Assembly: GCF_009827295.1 (NCBI RefSeq)
Contig: NZ_WTYD01000001.1
Location: forward strand, 2,129,496 to 2,193,495
Length of the DNA: 64,000 nt
From: Qipengyuania pelagi
GTDB taxonomy: Bacteria; Pseudomonadota; Alphaproteobacteria; Sphingomonadales; Sphingomonadaceae
Direction: 5' to 3'
In this document: piece by piece, positions 26,818-36,671 of the stretch
How positions within the stretch are numbered: position 1 is the stretch's first letter
Layout: each line of letters opens with the position of its first letter
The notes under the pieces: generated by a model
Seen by the model: the letters and a program-made list of their open reading frames with translations, nothing else
Databases searched by the model: none
What the model was told of the DNA's origin: nothing
Position numbers and translations under genes: made by a program

Positions 26818-28827
26818 TCATTGCGCGCGCAGGACGGCCACCGCACCGCCGGAGGGTGCCAGCTCCAGCTGCAGGGATTGCTGCCGGTCGGCGGTGCCGG
26901 TTTTGGTATCAACCGAAGTCATGTCCGAGCCGTCCTGCCATATGGTCGATGCGTACCGGCCCTTGTCCAGGAAGGTCAGCGGGATGGTCAGGGTCCGTTG
27001 CTTGCCATCGGTCATCGCTCCGACATACCAGTCCCGTCCCTTGCGCCGTGCGATCACGACGTATTCGTCGATCTCGCCCGCCAGAAAGCGGGTCTCGTCC
27101 CAGGCTGTCGGTACGAGCCGGATGAAATCGAGACCCGATGGCTTGTCGGCATAGGCTTCGGGGCTGTCCGCAACCGATTGCAACGGGCTGTCGTAGACCA
27201 CGTACATGGCCAAAGTCTGCCCTCGGGTGAAGCGCACCATCGGCCCCTTCGAGGTCATCCTGAATTCGCTGTCCGGGACGTTGCGAAATGCCCCCGGAGT
27301 ATAGTCCATCGGGCCCGTGAGCATCCGGGTGTATGCCAGCGACACATTGTGCCGGGCATTGATGCGCACCGACCAGCGGTTGTACTCCGCACCTAGGACG
27401 CCCTCTTGCGTGATGTAGTTGGGATATGTGCGGATCAGTCCGGTCGGGTGGTAGGCGCCGTGCATGTTGAGCAGGATGCGGTGCCGCGCGGTGGCTTCGG
27501 CGATCCGGTTGTAGAATTCCACCATCTCCGCATCGTCGCGATCCATGAAATCGACCTTGATGCCCTTGATCCCCCACGATGCGTACAGTGCCAGCGCCTG
27601 CTCCATATTGGTCCTGATCATGTCGGAATGGACCCACAGGATCAGATCGACATTCTGCTGGCGCGCGTATGCGACCAGCTCTGGTATCTCGATGGCGGCG
27701 ATCGGAGTGAGGTTGTCGGCTCCCGGAAGAACCCGGCCGCCGGCCCCGCTGTTGAGGTACCAGCCATCGTCTATCATCATATATTCGAAGCCGTTGGCAC
27801 CGGCAAAATCGATGAAGGCCTTGATCGTGGCCATGTTCATGCCGGGATTCTCGACCGACCTCACCGTCTGGCCGTTCCACCAGTCCCACGCATACTTGCC
27901 GGGCTTGACCCAGGCGAAATCGCCCTCCGCCGGACGGTTGAGGCTGGTAATGAGCGTGTTCTCGATCAGCTTGCCGCGATTGTCTGCGATCATGACGACA
28001 CGCCACGGCGTCTCCATCCGATTGCCCCGAACGGGTTTGGGAAGCCCCCCAGGCGGATCGGCGAGCATGACCGCAAGCCCGGAATCCCCGGTTCGGACCC
28101 CGCCGAGCATCATCAGCGGATAATCATGCACATCGGCCTCCGCGATCGCGAAAGCGCCCGTTCCGTCGGGAGCCGCGCACACGAAGGGGGCATCGAAGAG
28201 ATTGAGCTGGCGGATCTGGTCGGGTCGGACCGGGTCGAACTCGGCCTCGTGCGCGGTGTGGAAACGGCCCAGGTTCGACCCATGACATTCGGCCTCGCGC
28301 GGGAGCATGAATTCGGTCACCTCCTGCAGCGACTGCGCCAGATTGCCGCTTTCTGCCTCGACGATGCCGCGGATGGCCACTCCGGTGTCATAGACTCTGA
28401 CGTACAGCTTCACCCGATTGCCCGCACCGTCCCGACCGGCCGCGAGTTCCAGCTGATTGTACGCCTCGTCCACGCTCCTCACCTTGGCAGCGGGGAGGTC
28501 GTAGCGATCCCGCCCTTTCGTGAGGTTTGCGGATGCCTCGCTCCAGCCCTGCGGCGATCCCGCCAGCGGGAAACCGGCTGCCGACGGTCGCATGATTTCG
28601 TGACCGTCCTGGCGGATCGAATAGCGTGGCAGGAGGTCGCCGTCCTGCAATGCGACCGAGACGACGATGCGCCCGTCAGGCGAGGAAATCTCCTGCGTTT
28701 CATGCGCCTCCGCAGCCGTGGTCAGTCCCGTTAACGCGGCCAGGAAGAGGCCGATCGTGCGGACCGGAAAGCGGCTGGATCGTGTCGTGCGGCCGGAGGC
28801 GCCCCGACGGGCAATGGGAAGGATCAT
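26818..28827 (-). CDS. Glycoside hydrolase family 97, Asp-type (probably retaining, alpha-galactosidase-like)
   Basis: 669 residues from the ATG at 28827, with AAGG eight bases upstream; a signal peptide (IGLFLAALTGLTTAAEA) follows a basic start. The N-terminal beta-super-sandwich begins at SSPDGRIVVSV; the barrel shows FAWVKPGKYAWDWWNG, FEYMMIDDGWY, KGIKVDFMDRDD and YNRW then LAYTRMLTGPMDYTPG. Asp426 in KVDF lies where retaining GH97 enzymes carry their nucleophile, which points to alpha-galactosidase-like action and fits the galactose pathway. Paralogous to the next gene. Confidence 0.88.
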   Translation of the reverse strand: MILPIARRGASGRTTRSSRFPVRTIGLFLAALTGLTTAAEAHETQEISSPDGRIVVSVALQDGDLLPRYSIRQDGHEIMRPSAAGFPLAGSPQGWSEASANLTKGRDRYDLPAAKVRSVDEAYNQLELAAGRDGAGNRVKLYVRVYDTGVAIRGIVEAESGNLAQSLQEVTEFMLPREAECHGSNLGRFHTAHEAEFDPVRPDQIRQLNLFDAPFVCAAPDGTGAFAIAEADVHDYPLMMLGGVRTGDSGLAVMLADPPGGLPKPVRGNRMETPWRVVMIADNRGKLIENTLITSLNRPAEGDFAWVKPGKYAWDWWNGQTVRSVENPGMNMATIKAFIDFAGANGFEYMMIDDGWYLNSGAGGRVLPGADNLTPIAAIEIPELVAYARQQNVDLILWVHSDMIRTNMEQALALYASWGIKGIKVDFMDRDDAEMVEFYNRIAEATARHRILLNMHGAYHPTGLIRTYPNYITQEGVLGAEYNRWSVRINARHNVSLAYTRMLTGPMDYTPGAFRNVPDSEFRMTSKGPMVRFTRGQTLAMYVVYDSPLQSVADSPEAYADKPSGLDFIRLVPTAWDETRFLAGEIDEYVVIARRKGRDWYVGAMTDGKQRTLTIPLTFLDKGRYASTIWQDGSDMTSVDTKTGTADRQQSLQLELAPSGGAVAVLRAQ

Positions 28828-28862
28828 TTGAGGCCTTTCAAGACAATCTGCAAAACGGGGGC

Positions 28863-30941
28863 TCACAGAGCGCGGAACCTGATTGCCACTCCGCCGCCCG
28901 GAGCCAGTCGCAAGCCGAGGACGGTGTCCTTCGTGACGGTCATGTTCGAGATTTCCAAAGCGAGGGGCATGGTTCGATAGTCCGCATCGTCTCCATCCCG
29001 ATAGATCTGCGCTTCGTATTGGCGCCCCGCCTCGAGGAAATCGAGCGGCTGGATCAGGGATCGGGCGTTCTCGTCGGTCACGCCGCCAAGGAACCAGTCG
29101 GCAGAACCCCTCTCCTGCCTCGCGACGACGGCGAAATCGCCGATCTCGCCCTGAAGGGTTCGCGACCGCTCCCAATCCGTGGGAACGTCGCGGATGAACT
29201 GAAAGGCATCGGGGCGGCGTGCATAGTTTTCCGGAAGATCCGCCGCCATCTGGATCGGGCTGTAGAAGACGACATACAAGGCAAGCTGCGCCGCCAGGGT
29301 CGACTGCACGCGGTGATCCAGAGGCACTCCGCCACGCTCGATATCGAAGATGCCCGGAGTGAAGTCCATCGGACCGGCCAGCAGACGCGTGAAGGGCAGG
29401 ATGGAACGATGTTCGGGAGGGTTCGTCGGCCGGCCCCAGGCGTTGAATTCCTGTCCGCGCGCGCCTTCCCGCGAAATGAGATTGGGCCAGGTCCTCCGCA
29501 ATCCCGTATCCTTGACCGGTTCATGCGCATTGATGGCGATCTGACGTTTCGCCGCGGCTTCGGCCACGCGCTGATGGTGCCGAACCATGAACTGGTCGGC
29601 AAACCAATGCCCAGGGCCCTCGAAATCGTCGACATCGCCGCTGCGCCGGACATAGCCCGTCTTGATCTGCCTGACCCCGAGGCGGGCGTAGAAGTCCAGC
29701 GCATCATCGAGCTGGCGCTCGTAATTGGTAATGCCCCCGCCGGTCTCGTTATGGCCGATCAGGCGAACTCCCTTGCCGAGGCCGTACCGGGTAACCTCGC
29801 CGATATCGAAATCGGGATAGGGCTGCGTGAAGCTGAACTTGTTGCCGTTCTGGATCCAGTCGCCGTCCCAGCCTTCGTTCCATCCTTCGACGAGGACGCC
29901 ATCGAAGCCATTGGCGTGCGCGAAGTCGATGTAGCGTTTCGCGTTTGCCGATGTGGCGCCATGCCTGGGCCCACTCGCCCAGGTCGACTTGTCCAGATGC
30001 ATCTCCCACCAGATCCCGACATATTTGCCCGGCTCCACCCAGGACACGTCCCCAAGCCTGTTGGGCTCGTTGAGGTTCAGGGTCAGGCGACTGTCGGCGA
30101 GCGCGCCCGCGCTGTCGCCGAGCAGGATCGTCCGCCATGGAGTCTCGAACGGGCCCGATATCCTTGCGGAAATACCGTCCGGCAGAGGGGTCAGCCACGA
30201 TCGCAAGGATCCGCTCCCGTCACCGCTCAGCAGCATGCTGGGAAAGTCGATGAGCGCCGCTTCATGGATCGACGCGTGCAAACCGTCTTCGCGCCGCATG
30301 GTCAGCGGGGTCTCCGCCAGGGTGATCCGGCGCGCGTCCGTGCGCGAATAGAGGTACTCGTCGCGATCGGGTTGCAGCGCGGGATACCACCATGCCTCCC
30401 ATTTGCCGCTGCCCAGGCGGAATTCGGTCAGATCTCCGACCACCGAGACTTCGCGACCGGCAGGGATATCCGCAAATTCGTAGCGCAGCCCCAGTCCGTC
30501 GTCGAAGACCCGGATGGTGAGCCCGGTTTCGCGCGTGAGCGGCGTATCGCCGCGCAAGACCACGGCCAATTGGGAGTAGTCGTTCGCGACGACCCGCGCT
30601 TCGCCCCATGGCTGCTCCCACGAAGTACGCTCCTCTTTGCGGGCGATGTCGGACATGGCCTCGAACCGCGGAATTGCCTCGCCTTCGAAGCTCATTCCCA
30701 GATTCGATGGCGCGACGACCGTCTTCCCGTCGCGCTCCACCGTATATTGCGCCCGCCCGCCAGCGACGCTGACGCAAACCTGGATCCGGGAATCGGGCGA
30801 TTTCGCACATGCGCTGTCCTGCGCTGCCGCCGAGTTCGCGCCGAAGGCCAGAACGCCGATTGCCGCCAGTCCGATTCCGCGCCCCCGTAGTCGCAGCTTC
30901 GACGGCGTGCCCGAGCGTGTTCCCGCGCAAAACTGGAGCAT
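28863..30941 (-). CDS. Glycoside hydrolase family 97, Gly-type (probably inverting, SusB-like)
   Basis: 692 residues with a signal peptide ending near NSAAAQ; GAGAGGG lies 11 bases before the ATG at 30941. Family motifs are WVEPGKYVGIWWEMHL, VLVEGWNEGWDGDW, IKTGYVRRSG, NAHEPVKDTGLRRTWPN, SREGARGQEFNAWG and LLAGPMDFTPGIFDI. Gly429 in KTGY occupies the position of the nucleophile Asp in the neighbouring paralogue, a change known from inverting SusB-type enzymes, so the mechanism and perhaps the linkage differ. First gene of the leftward operon, divergent from the TonB receptor. Confidence 0.88.
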   Translation of the reverse strand: MLQFCAGTRSGTPSKLRLRGRGIGLAAIGVLAFGANSAAAQDSACAKSPDSRIQVCVSVAGGRAQYTVERDGKTVVAPSNLGMSFEGEAIPRFEAMSDIARKEERTSWEQPWGEARVVANDYSQLAVVLRGDTPLTRETGLTIRVFDDGLGLRYEFADIPAGREVSVVGDLTEFRLGSGKWEAWWYPALQPDRDEYLYSRTDARRITLAETPLTMRREDGLHASIHEAALIDFPSMLLSGDGSGSLRSWLTPLPDGISARISGPFETPWRTILLGDSAGALADSRLTLNLNEPNRLGDVSWVEPGKYVGIWWEMHLDKSTWASGPRHGATSANAKRYIDFAHANGFDGVLVEGWNEGWDGDWIQNGNKFSFTQPYPDFDIGEVTRYGLGKGVRLIGHNETGGGITNYERQLDDALDFYARLGVRQIKTGYVRRSGDVDDFEGPGHWFADQFMVRHHQRVAEAAAKRQIAINAHEPVKDTGLRRTWPNLISREGARGQEFNAWGRPTNPPEHRSILPFTRLLAGPMDFTPGIFDIERGGVPLDHRVQSTLAAQLALYVVFYSPIQMAADLPENYARRPDAFQFIRDVPTDWERSRTLQGEIGDFAVVARQERGSADWFLGGVTDENARSLIQPLDFLEAGRQYEAQIYRDGDDADYRTMPLALEISNMTVTKDTVLGLRLAPGGGVAIRFRAL

Positions 30942-30967
30942 TTCAACAACCCTCTCAACCGGCCATT

Positions 30968-30984
30968 CTATAATATAATATATG
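30968..30984 (+). promoter_or_regulatory. AT-rich candidate GntR operator, copy B
   Basis: CTATAATATAATATATG, the only strongly AT-rich patch between the divergent GH97 and TonB-receptor genes. It aligns with copies A and C over the TATAA and ATAT parts, less well than those do with each other. It lies 27 bases upstream of the GH97 start. Confidence 0.3.
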
Positions 30985-31171
30985 CGGGGACTCCTTAATC
31001 GAGCCCTTCTACTGATGGCGATACCCCTGAAAAATGCACTTGTGAAGTTTTATTTGTAAGATATATAAGCCCAAGCGAAGCCCGCTATGCGGGATTTGTC
31101 ACAATCGAGCGGGCCCCATCAGGCGAACCATGCCTGGTAACGTCACTGGCCGGCCGCAATGGGAGGGAATG

Positions 31172-33949
31172 ATGAAGGAACGCGCGTTTATGCGGGGGCG
31201 GCCTGCGTGCCTGGGGCGCCTGCTCGCTGGATCGGCACTTGCGCTACCGATGGCTTTCGCCGCGACACCTGTCTTCGCACAGGCCGCGACGCCAAGCCCG
31301 GCGCCAAGCACGACGCAGAATGCCAGCGCGACGCCGGATCCCACCGTTCGTCCTGCCCAGCAGCCCGAAGAGGAAGAGAATGTCATCATCGTGTCGGGTC
31401 TTCGTGCCGACCTCGATAGCGCGCTCGAACAGAAGCGGGAGACGGGAGCGGTCGCGGACTTCCTGCCGGTCGCCGATGTCGGCTCGCTGGTCACCACCGA
31501 CATTGCCGAGGCTCTCGAGTTCACGCCCGGTATCGTGGGCACCCGATTTCGCGGCACGGTCGAAAACATCTCGCTGCGCGGGCTTCCCCAACTCCTGACC
31601 GTTTCGACGGTGGACGGCAGGGTTCTGAGCGGACGCAACGGCGACCGCAGCGTCTTCTTCGTGATGTACCCTTCCGAATTGTTCAAGACCGCCGGCGTCT
31701 ACAAGTCGACCTCCGCGGACCTGACCGAAGGTGGGATCGCGGGCAGCGTCGTTCTCGAGACGCCTTCGCCGCTCTCGGCCAAGCCGGGCATGCTCGTCAG
31801 CACGCGCGCCCTCTTCACTCCGTTTCGCAAGAACTACACATTGGGCGTGGACGAGGTCGGCGGCAAGATCAGCATCCAGGGCCAGCAGAAATTCGACGTC
31901 GGCGCGGGGCAACTGGGCATCGCGCTGGGCTACAATCAGCTGTCGGACCCCACGGTGACCGCCGGCACCTTCATGGTCGGCTTCACGCAGGCGACCGTCG
32001 CAGGAACGCAGACCGTTCTCCCCAATGGGATCTGGTCGTCCAACGAAGGCGAAACGAACAAACGCTCGGCGGTCATGGGCGTGCTGGAATACGAAAACGC
32101 GTCTGGCCTTCACATCAAGCTCGACGGCCTTGCGAGCGAATTTCGAAACAAGAATTTCAAGGATATCCTGCAGGTCAACAACCTCAATATTCCCGCACGC
32201 TATTCCAACGCCACGTTTTCGGGCGACAATCTCCAGTCGGCCCAGCTGACCAATCTCCAGATCCTGTCCCGTTACGACGACATCTACGTGACGAGCCGCG
32301 CCAAGCTGGTGGGTCTGAAAGCCACGCAGGAACTCGGCGCCTGGACGATCGGCAGCGACACCTATTATTCGCGAACCACGAACGATCAGCAGATCGTTCG
32401 CCCTGTCCTGCAGGTTACGGGGAACAACACTTTCCTGACCCTCGGCGAGGAGTCGATCGCTTTCGACAACTTCAACAAGGATCTGACCCAGCCAAGCAAT
32501 TACGGCGCGTTCCAGTATTTCCGGCAACAGCGCGACGTCGACGACAAGGTCTATGGCACGCGGCTTTGGATCGACAGGGAATTCAGCGGCGCATTGACCA
32601 AGCTTTCGCTCGGCGGCGCCTTCACCAGGCGTAGCATCGAGGCGCTGACGACCCCCTATTTCGACAACAGCATCCGCAACGCCTCTCTGTTCCCCAACCT
32701 GGCCATCGGGCGCCTGCCTGCGACCCTGTTCCTCGATCAACCCTATTTGAGGTTCGATGTCCCCAATTCGACCGGGACCTATATCTCACCCTTCGCGGTG
32801 GCGGATCGCAATGCCCTCAACGGCCTCATGCCGGTGGTCGATACCCTGCCGGTCACAGACGCGATCCTGCTGGCCTCCTCGATCGACAATCGGGAGGACA
32901 CCTGGGCCGGCTTCGTCAAAGCGGATTTCGAGACGGGTCGGGTAGAGGGTTCGGTCGGAGCGCGTCTCGTTAACACGAAGCTGACGGCGAGCGGCTTTAC
33001 CGGCAATATCGGCTCGACCATTGTGGACGGAGTGCGCACGATCACGGTCAACGGACTGATCCCGGCGACCGAGACCAACAGCTACACTTACCTCCTCCCC
33101 AGCCTGAATGTCCGATACGATTTCAGCCCGTCCCTGCTCGGGCGCCTGGGTATCGGCCGAGCGATCTCGCGCCCGGAATTCCTCGATCTGCGCCTCTCGC
33201 GCAACCTGCTCGGAGGGGACGAGAACCAGTTTCCCTTGCGGGGCAATGCCGGCAATCCCGGCCTGAATCCGATCGTCTCCGATCAGGTCGATGTCGCGCT
33301 GGAATGGTATCCTCACAAAGGAACGTCCGTCAGCCTCAGCGGCTATTACAAGAGCGTCGACGGCTTCGTGACCGACCAGGTGGTGGACGAGGTGATCGCC
33401 GGTATCGATTACCAGATCTCCAAGCCGGTCAACACGCGCAAGGGTTCCTTCTACGGGCTCGAAGCGCAGGTCCGGTTCGACTTCGACTTCCTTCCCTCGC
33501 CCCTCGATGGGTTCGGCCTGATCGCCAACGGATCGCGTAACTGGACGACGATCGATCCGGGTTACGGCATCCTCAACGACGTCGATGCGACGGGCCAGTT
33601 CGTCTACGATGCCTATAATCGCAATCCGGGCGTGCAGGGCTTCACTCCGTGGACCGGGTCCGCGATCCTGTTCTACGAGAAGGGCGGCCTGGCGGTTCGC
33701 TTTGCGGGCAGATACGCGAGCGATCGCGTCCGCTCGGTCAGTTCGCTGAATGCGCCGATCGTGAGTTTCGGGCGGACCTATCTGGACGCCTCCGCCTCCT
33801 ACCGCCTCAACAAGCATTTCACGCTGCAGTTTCAGGCCACCAACCTGACCAACACCGCAGACACCGCATATTACGTCTATCGCAATTACACTGCCTGGAG
33901 CCAGCAGTCCGGACGCTCGTATTTCGCCGGTGTCGACCTCCGGTTCTGA
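31172..33949 (+). CDS. TonB-dependent outer-membrane receptor (oligosaccharide uptake type)
   Basis: 925 residues. Start at 31172 because GGAGG sits five bases before it; an ATG at 31169 is too close. Signal peptide ends near TPVFAQA, followed by a Pro/Ala/Thr linker, a plug with the entry VIIVSGLRADLDSALEQKR and the segment ITEALE-like TTDIAEALEFTPGI, then a beta-barrel ending in the C-terminal SYFAGVDLRF with a terminal Phe. It resembles the Xanthomonas/Caulobacter TonB receptor group tied to glycan uptake. Sitting between GH97 and sulfatase operons, it is the likely import channel of the sulfated glycan fragments. Confidence 0.92.
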   Translation: MKERAFMRGRPACLGRLLAGSALALPMAFAATPVFAQAATPSPAPSTTQNASATPDPTVRPAQQPEEEENVIIVSGLRADLDSALEQKRETGAVADFLPVADVGSLVTTDIAEALEFTPGIVGTRFRGTVENISLRGLPQLLTVSTVDGRVLSGRNGDRSVFFVMYPSELFKTAGVYKSTSADLTEGGIAGSVVLETPSPLSAKPGMLVSTRALFTPFRKNYTLGVDEVGGKISIQGQQKFDVGAGQLGIALGYNQLSDPTVTAGTFMVGFTQATVAGTQTVLPNGIWSSNEGETNKRSAVMGVLEYENASGLHIKLDGLASEFRNKNFKDILQVNNLNIPARYSNATFSGDNLQSAQLTNLQILSRYDDIYVTSRAKLVGLKATQELGAWTIGSDTYYSRTTNDQQIVRPVLQVTGNNTFLTLGEESIAFDNFNKDLTQPSNYGAFQYFRQQRDVDDKVYGTRLWIDREFSGALTKLSLGGAFTRRSIEALTTPYFDNSIRNASLFPNLAIGRLPATLFLDQPYLRFDVPNSTGTYISPFAVADRNALNGLMPVVDTLPVTDAILLASSIDNREDTWAGFVKADFETGRVEGSVGARLVNTKLTASGFTGNIGSTIVDGVRTITVNGLIPATETNSYTYLLPSLNVRYDFSPSLLGRLGIGRAISRPEFLDLRLSRNLLGGDENQFPLRGNAGNPGLNPIVSDQVDVALEWYPHKGTSVSLSGYYKSVDGFVTDQVVDEVIAGIDYQISKPVNTRKGSFYGLEAQVRFDFDFLPSPLDGFGLIANGSRNWTTIDPGYGILNDVDATGQFVYDAYNRNPGVQGFTPWTGSAILFYEKGGLAVRFAGRYASDRVRSVSSLNAPIVSFGRTYLDASASYRLNKHFTLQFQATNLTNTADTAYYVYRNYTAWSQQSGRSYFAGVDLRF

Positions 33950-33967
33950 GCGACAGGAGATACAGGG

Positions 33968-34004
33968 CCGGTGGCGCGCCGCATTGGCGCGCCGCCGGTT
34001 TTTC
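33968..34004 (+). terminator. Rho-independent terminator after the TonB receptor
   Basis: Stem CCGG-T-GGCGCGCC (33968-33980) against GGCGCGCC-G-CCGG (33986-33998), one mismatch, five-base loop, followed by TTTTTT. It lies 18 bases after the stop. Confidence 0.85.
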
Positions 34005-34188
34005 CGTTTCCAACCGGACGGTAGAGCGCGCCTTTACGAACGGCGGCTGAGCAAGGCTCGAACCCGTATCAGGCCCGCTCGCTCCGCGCCAAGCGCGGCA
34101 ACTGCGCGCGCAAGTCGTGCGCCATGCCGAACACCGATCGGAGATTTTCAGTGAGGCAGGCCAGTCGATTCCCTGCCGAGGCTTTCGA

Positions 34189-35703
34189 TCACTCCCGAGC
34201 CACGGGCAGCTCGAACGGTCCCAATGGAAGCTGCGCCCGGTCGAAGACGTTGCATATCGGAGCGGACGCCCAGCAATAGCGCACTTTATCCGGCTGGAAA
34301 TCGTCGGGTACCGCGACGGATATCACACCGTCCTGCAAACTCGCATCTGCGGAAATACAAGCGATGTCCCGATCCGTCCTGCAGAGGGCGATGGGGGCGG
34401 GACGCGTGCCGCCTGCGGTGAAAAGATCGCCGGTCCCTCCGGCCACCGTCACCTGGACGGTTTTCCCGACCCGGCGCGCGCCGACGGCCCGAGGCGAACC
34501 GGCGGGCGCTCCCGCAATCCCAGCGATACGGTCGAGCGCCGCAGCCGCCCGCTCTCCGACCGGCTTCTTCAAGGGCGGGTGGATGTCGAACCGTTCCCCG
34601 ACGTCGGTGGTCACGACTAGCTCGGCCAACGGGTCGGCTTCGGAAACCAGTCGCTGAGCCTCGCGGATCTCGGCCGAGGCATCTTCGCGCGGGGCGGGAG
34701 ACAGCGCTCCGAAAGGGGCAATCTGCACGACGACCACCGGGAGCCCGGCACCGTGACGCGTTCGCAACCCGGCGATCAGCGTCGCCAGTTTCCCGGCATA
34801 GTCTTCCCGGCCGTCACGCGCGCCCGCATTGGCTTCCCCCTGATACCAGATCGCCCCCGCCAAGGGCATCGTCGCCAAGGGAGCCAGCATGGCGTTGTAG
34901 AGATTTGCGTATCCGACACGGCTTCTGCCGGGCTTTCCGTTAATGGCCGGAACATTCTGCCACAATTCGTCCAGTCGCGCGTTGTGGGCAGTACCGGCCG
35001 CGGCGGGGTCACGCCGGTAGAGGTCCAATACGGCCACTTCCTCGTCCATGCCCCCCGCCCGATCGAGTTCGTCGCGCGACATCCACGCCTCGATCGGAGT
35101 GCCGCCATAGGACGCGGCGATCAGGCCCACGGTCACCTTGCGGGTCCGGGCAATCTCGCGACCCGCAAGCATGCAGACAGCCGAAAAATCAGCCGAGTTG
35201 CCGTGCGTCTTCTTCCAGACCGGCGGTTTCTCGAACTGGCTTAGAGGCACTCGAGCACTTGCCCTCGGCACATTGAGCAGCCGCAGCGAATGATCGATCT
35301 CGAGATCGCGCTCCCGGTCGATCAACGCCGTCTTGGCCATTGGGAATTCCATGTTCGACTGGCCCGAACACAGGATGACGTCTCCTACCGAAATGCTCCG
35401 AAGCACCGTGCTCGTGCCGTTCGAGGACACCGTGAGATCGAGGCCGGTCGCAGCTTCCCGGGCGGGTAAGGTGACGTTCCAGGTGCCATCCGCATTGGTA
35501 CGTGTGCGCCTCGCGACACCGGCCAGATCGACCGTTACCTCCGAGCCGGCAACCGTCTGCCCGCCGATCTCGATCGCTTTCCCGCGCTGGAAGACGGCGT
35601 CGTCCGACAGGCCGCGCAAGAGCACCATCGGCTGGTCGGCTGCGGCGGGCGCGGCGATCATCGCCAAGGCTGCCGATCCGAGAAGCGCATCCCAATATCT
35701 CAT
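34189..35703 (-). CDS. Sialate O-acetylesterase-like SGNH hydrolase, secreted
   Basis: 504 residues from the ATG at 35703, which overlaps the upstream gene's stop (ATGA); the open frame continues to 36786 only as a shadow of that gene. Signal peptide LLGSAALAMIAAPAAA. SGNH blocks: GQSNMEFPM (Ser), AASYGGTPIEAWMS (Gly), IWYQGEANA (Asn-like block) and TTDVGERFDIHPPLKK (Asp and His). A beta-rich insertion lies before the first block. The family removes acetyl esters from glycans. Here it probably deacetylates the same polysaccharide; the true substrate is unknown. Confidence 0.86.
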   Translation of the reverse strand: MRYWDALLGSAALAMIAAPAAADQPMVLLRGLSDDAVFQRGKAIEIGGQTVAGSEVTVDLAGVARRTRTNADGTWNVTLPAREAATGLDLTVSSNGTSTVLRSISVGDVILCSGQSNMEFPMAKTALIDRERDLEIDHSLRLLNVPRASARVPLSQFEKPPVWKKTHGNSADFSAVCMLAGREIARTRKVTVGLIAASYGGTPIEAWMSRDELDRAGGMDEEVAVLDLYRRDPAAAGTAHNARLDELWQNVPAINGKPGRSRVGYANLYNAMLAPLATMPLAGAIWYQGEANAGARDGREDYAGKLATLIAGLRTRHGAGLPVVVVQIAPFGALSPAPREDASAEIREAQRLVSEADPLAELVVTTDVGERFDIHPPLKKPVGERAAAALDRIAGIAGAPAGSPRAVGARRVGKTVQVTVAGGTGDLFTAGGTRPAPIALCRTDRDIACISADASLQDGVISVAVPDDFQPDKVRYCWASAPICNVFDRAQLPLGPFELPVARE

Positions 35704-36671
35704 CTTTTCGATCTTTCGTTCGGCAGATCGGCCGCGCAGCGGAAGCCGATATGGCTGGTCGATGTGTCCACCATCTCCGGATGGCGCGCGGCGGGACGGT
35801 AGCGGCGGCAATAGTTCTCGGCACACAGATGCGAGCCGCCCTTGAGAACCCTGCGCCCGATCTTCACGCCGGGCATCGCAGCGTCGAAACTGCCACGCAA
35901 AGTTCCCCCCCGGGGATTTTCGGGAATGCAGCAGGCAGGGGCGGTAGGCCGATCGCCGGATGCCACCGCCCACCAGTCGGCCGTCCATTCCCACACATTG
36001 CCTATCATGTCGAAGGCGCCGAAGGGGTTGGCGGGAAACGTGCCGACGGGCGACGTCCTTTCCCATCCGTCGAGCAGGTCGTTGCGGAATGGAAAGCTGC
36101 CCTGCCAGAAATTCGCCAGCATCCTGCCGCCGGGCGCGAGGTCGCTCCCCCAGGCATAGTCCTGATCGCTCAGCCCCCCGCGCGCGGCGCACTCCCACTC
36201 GGCCTCGGTCGGCAGGCGTTTCCCGGCCCAGCGGGCATAAGCGGCCGCATCGCCGAAAGAGACATGGACGACCGGATGGCCGTCCAGCCCGGACAGGTCG
36301 CTTCCGGGCCCCAGAGGATGGCGCCACTGCGCGCCCGCCTGGAAATGCCACCAGAGATCCACCCGATTGGTCGGGACCGGTCCAGCGGTCGGGAAGAACA
36401 CCAGCGAGCCCGGATAGGCCATGGCGGGATCCATATCGGGATAGCGCCGGGGATCCGGTGACCGTTCTGCTTCGGTTACATGGCCGGTGGCTTCCACGAA
36501 CCGGGCGAACCGGGCGTTGGTGACCGGCTCGGGGTCGAGCAGAAAAGGTCGTACCCTGACCGTCCGGGCGGGGGCTTCTTCCGGATAGAAGCGGTCCGAG
36601 CCCATCAGAAACTCCCCGCCCGGAATTTCCACCATACCGTCCAGTCGCGATCTTCGCATGACTGATTTCAT
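35700..36671 (-). CDS. Formylglycine-generating enzyme (sulfatase maturase)
   Basis: 323 residues from the ATG at 36671, which overlaps the previous gene's stop. Converts the active-site Cys of sulfatases into formylglycine using oxygen and copper. Family motifs: EIPGGEFLMGSDRFYPEEAP, LPTEAEWECAARGG, GNVWEWTADWW, and the decisive KGGSHLCAENYCRRYR with Cys283 and Cys288. This Cys spacing is the same as in authentic FGE proteins (human Cys336/Cys341), separating it from the many catalytically unrelated SUMF1-like proteins. It serves the sulfatase at 25285-26790. Acts in the cytoplasm or just before export; no signal peptide is seen. Confidence 0.9.
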   Translation of the reverse strand: MKSVMRRSRLDGMVEIPGGEFLMGSDRFYPEEAPARTVRVRPFLLDPEPVTNARFARFVEATGHVTEAERSPDPRRYPDMDPAMAYPGSLVFFPTAGPVPTNRVDLWWHFQAGAQWRHPLGPGSDLSGLDGHPVVHVSFGDAAAYARWAGKRLPTEAEWECAARGGLSDQDYAWGSDLAPGGRMLANFWQGSFPFRNDLLDGWERTSPVGTFPANPFGAFDMIGNVWEWTADWWAVASGDRPTAPACCIPENPRGGTLRGSFDAAMPGVKIGRRVLKGGSHLCAENYCRRYRPAARHPEMVDTSTSHIGFRCAADLPNERSKR

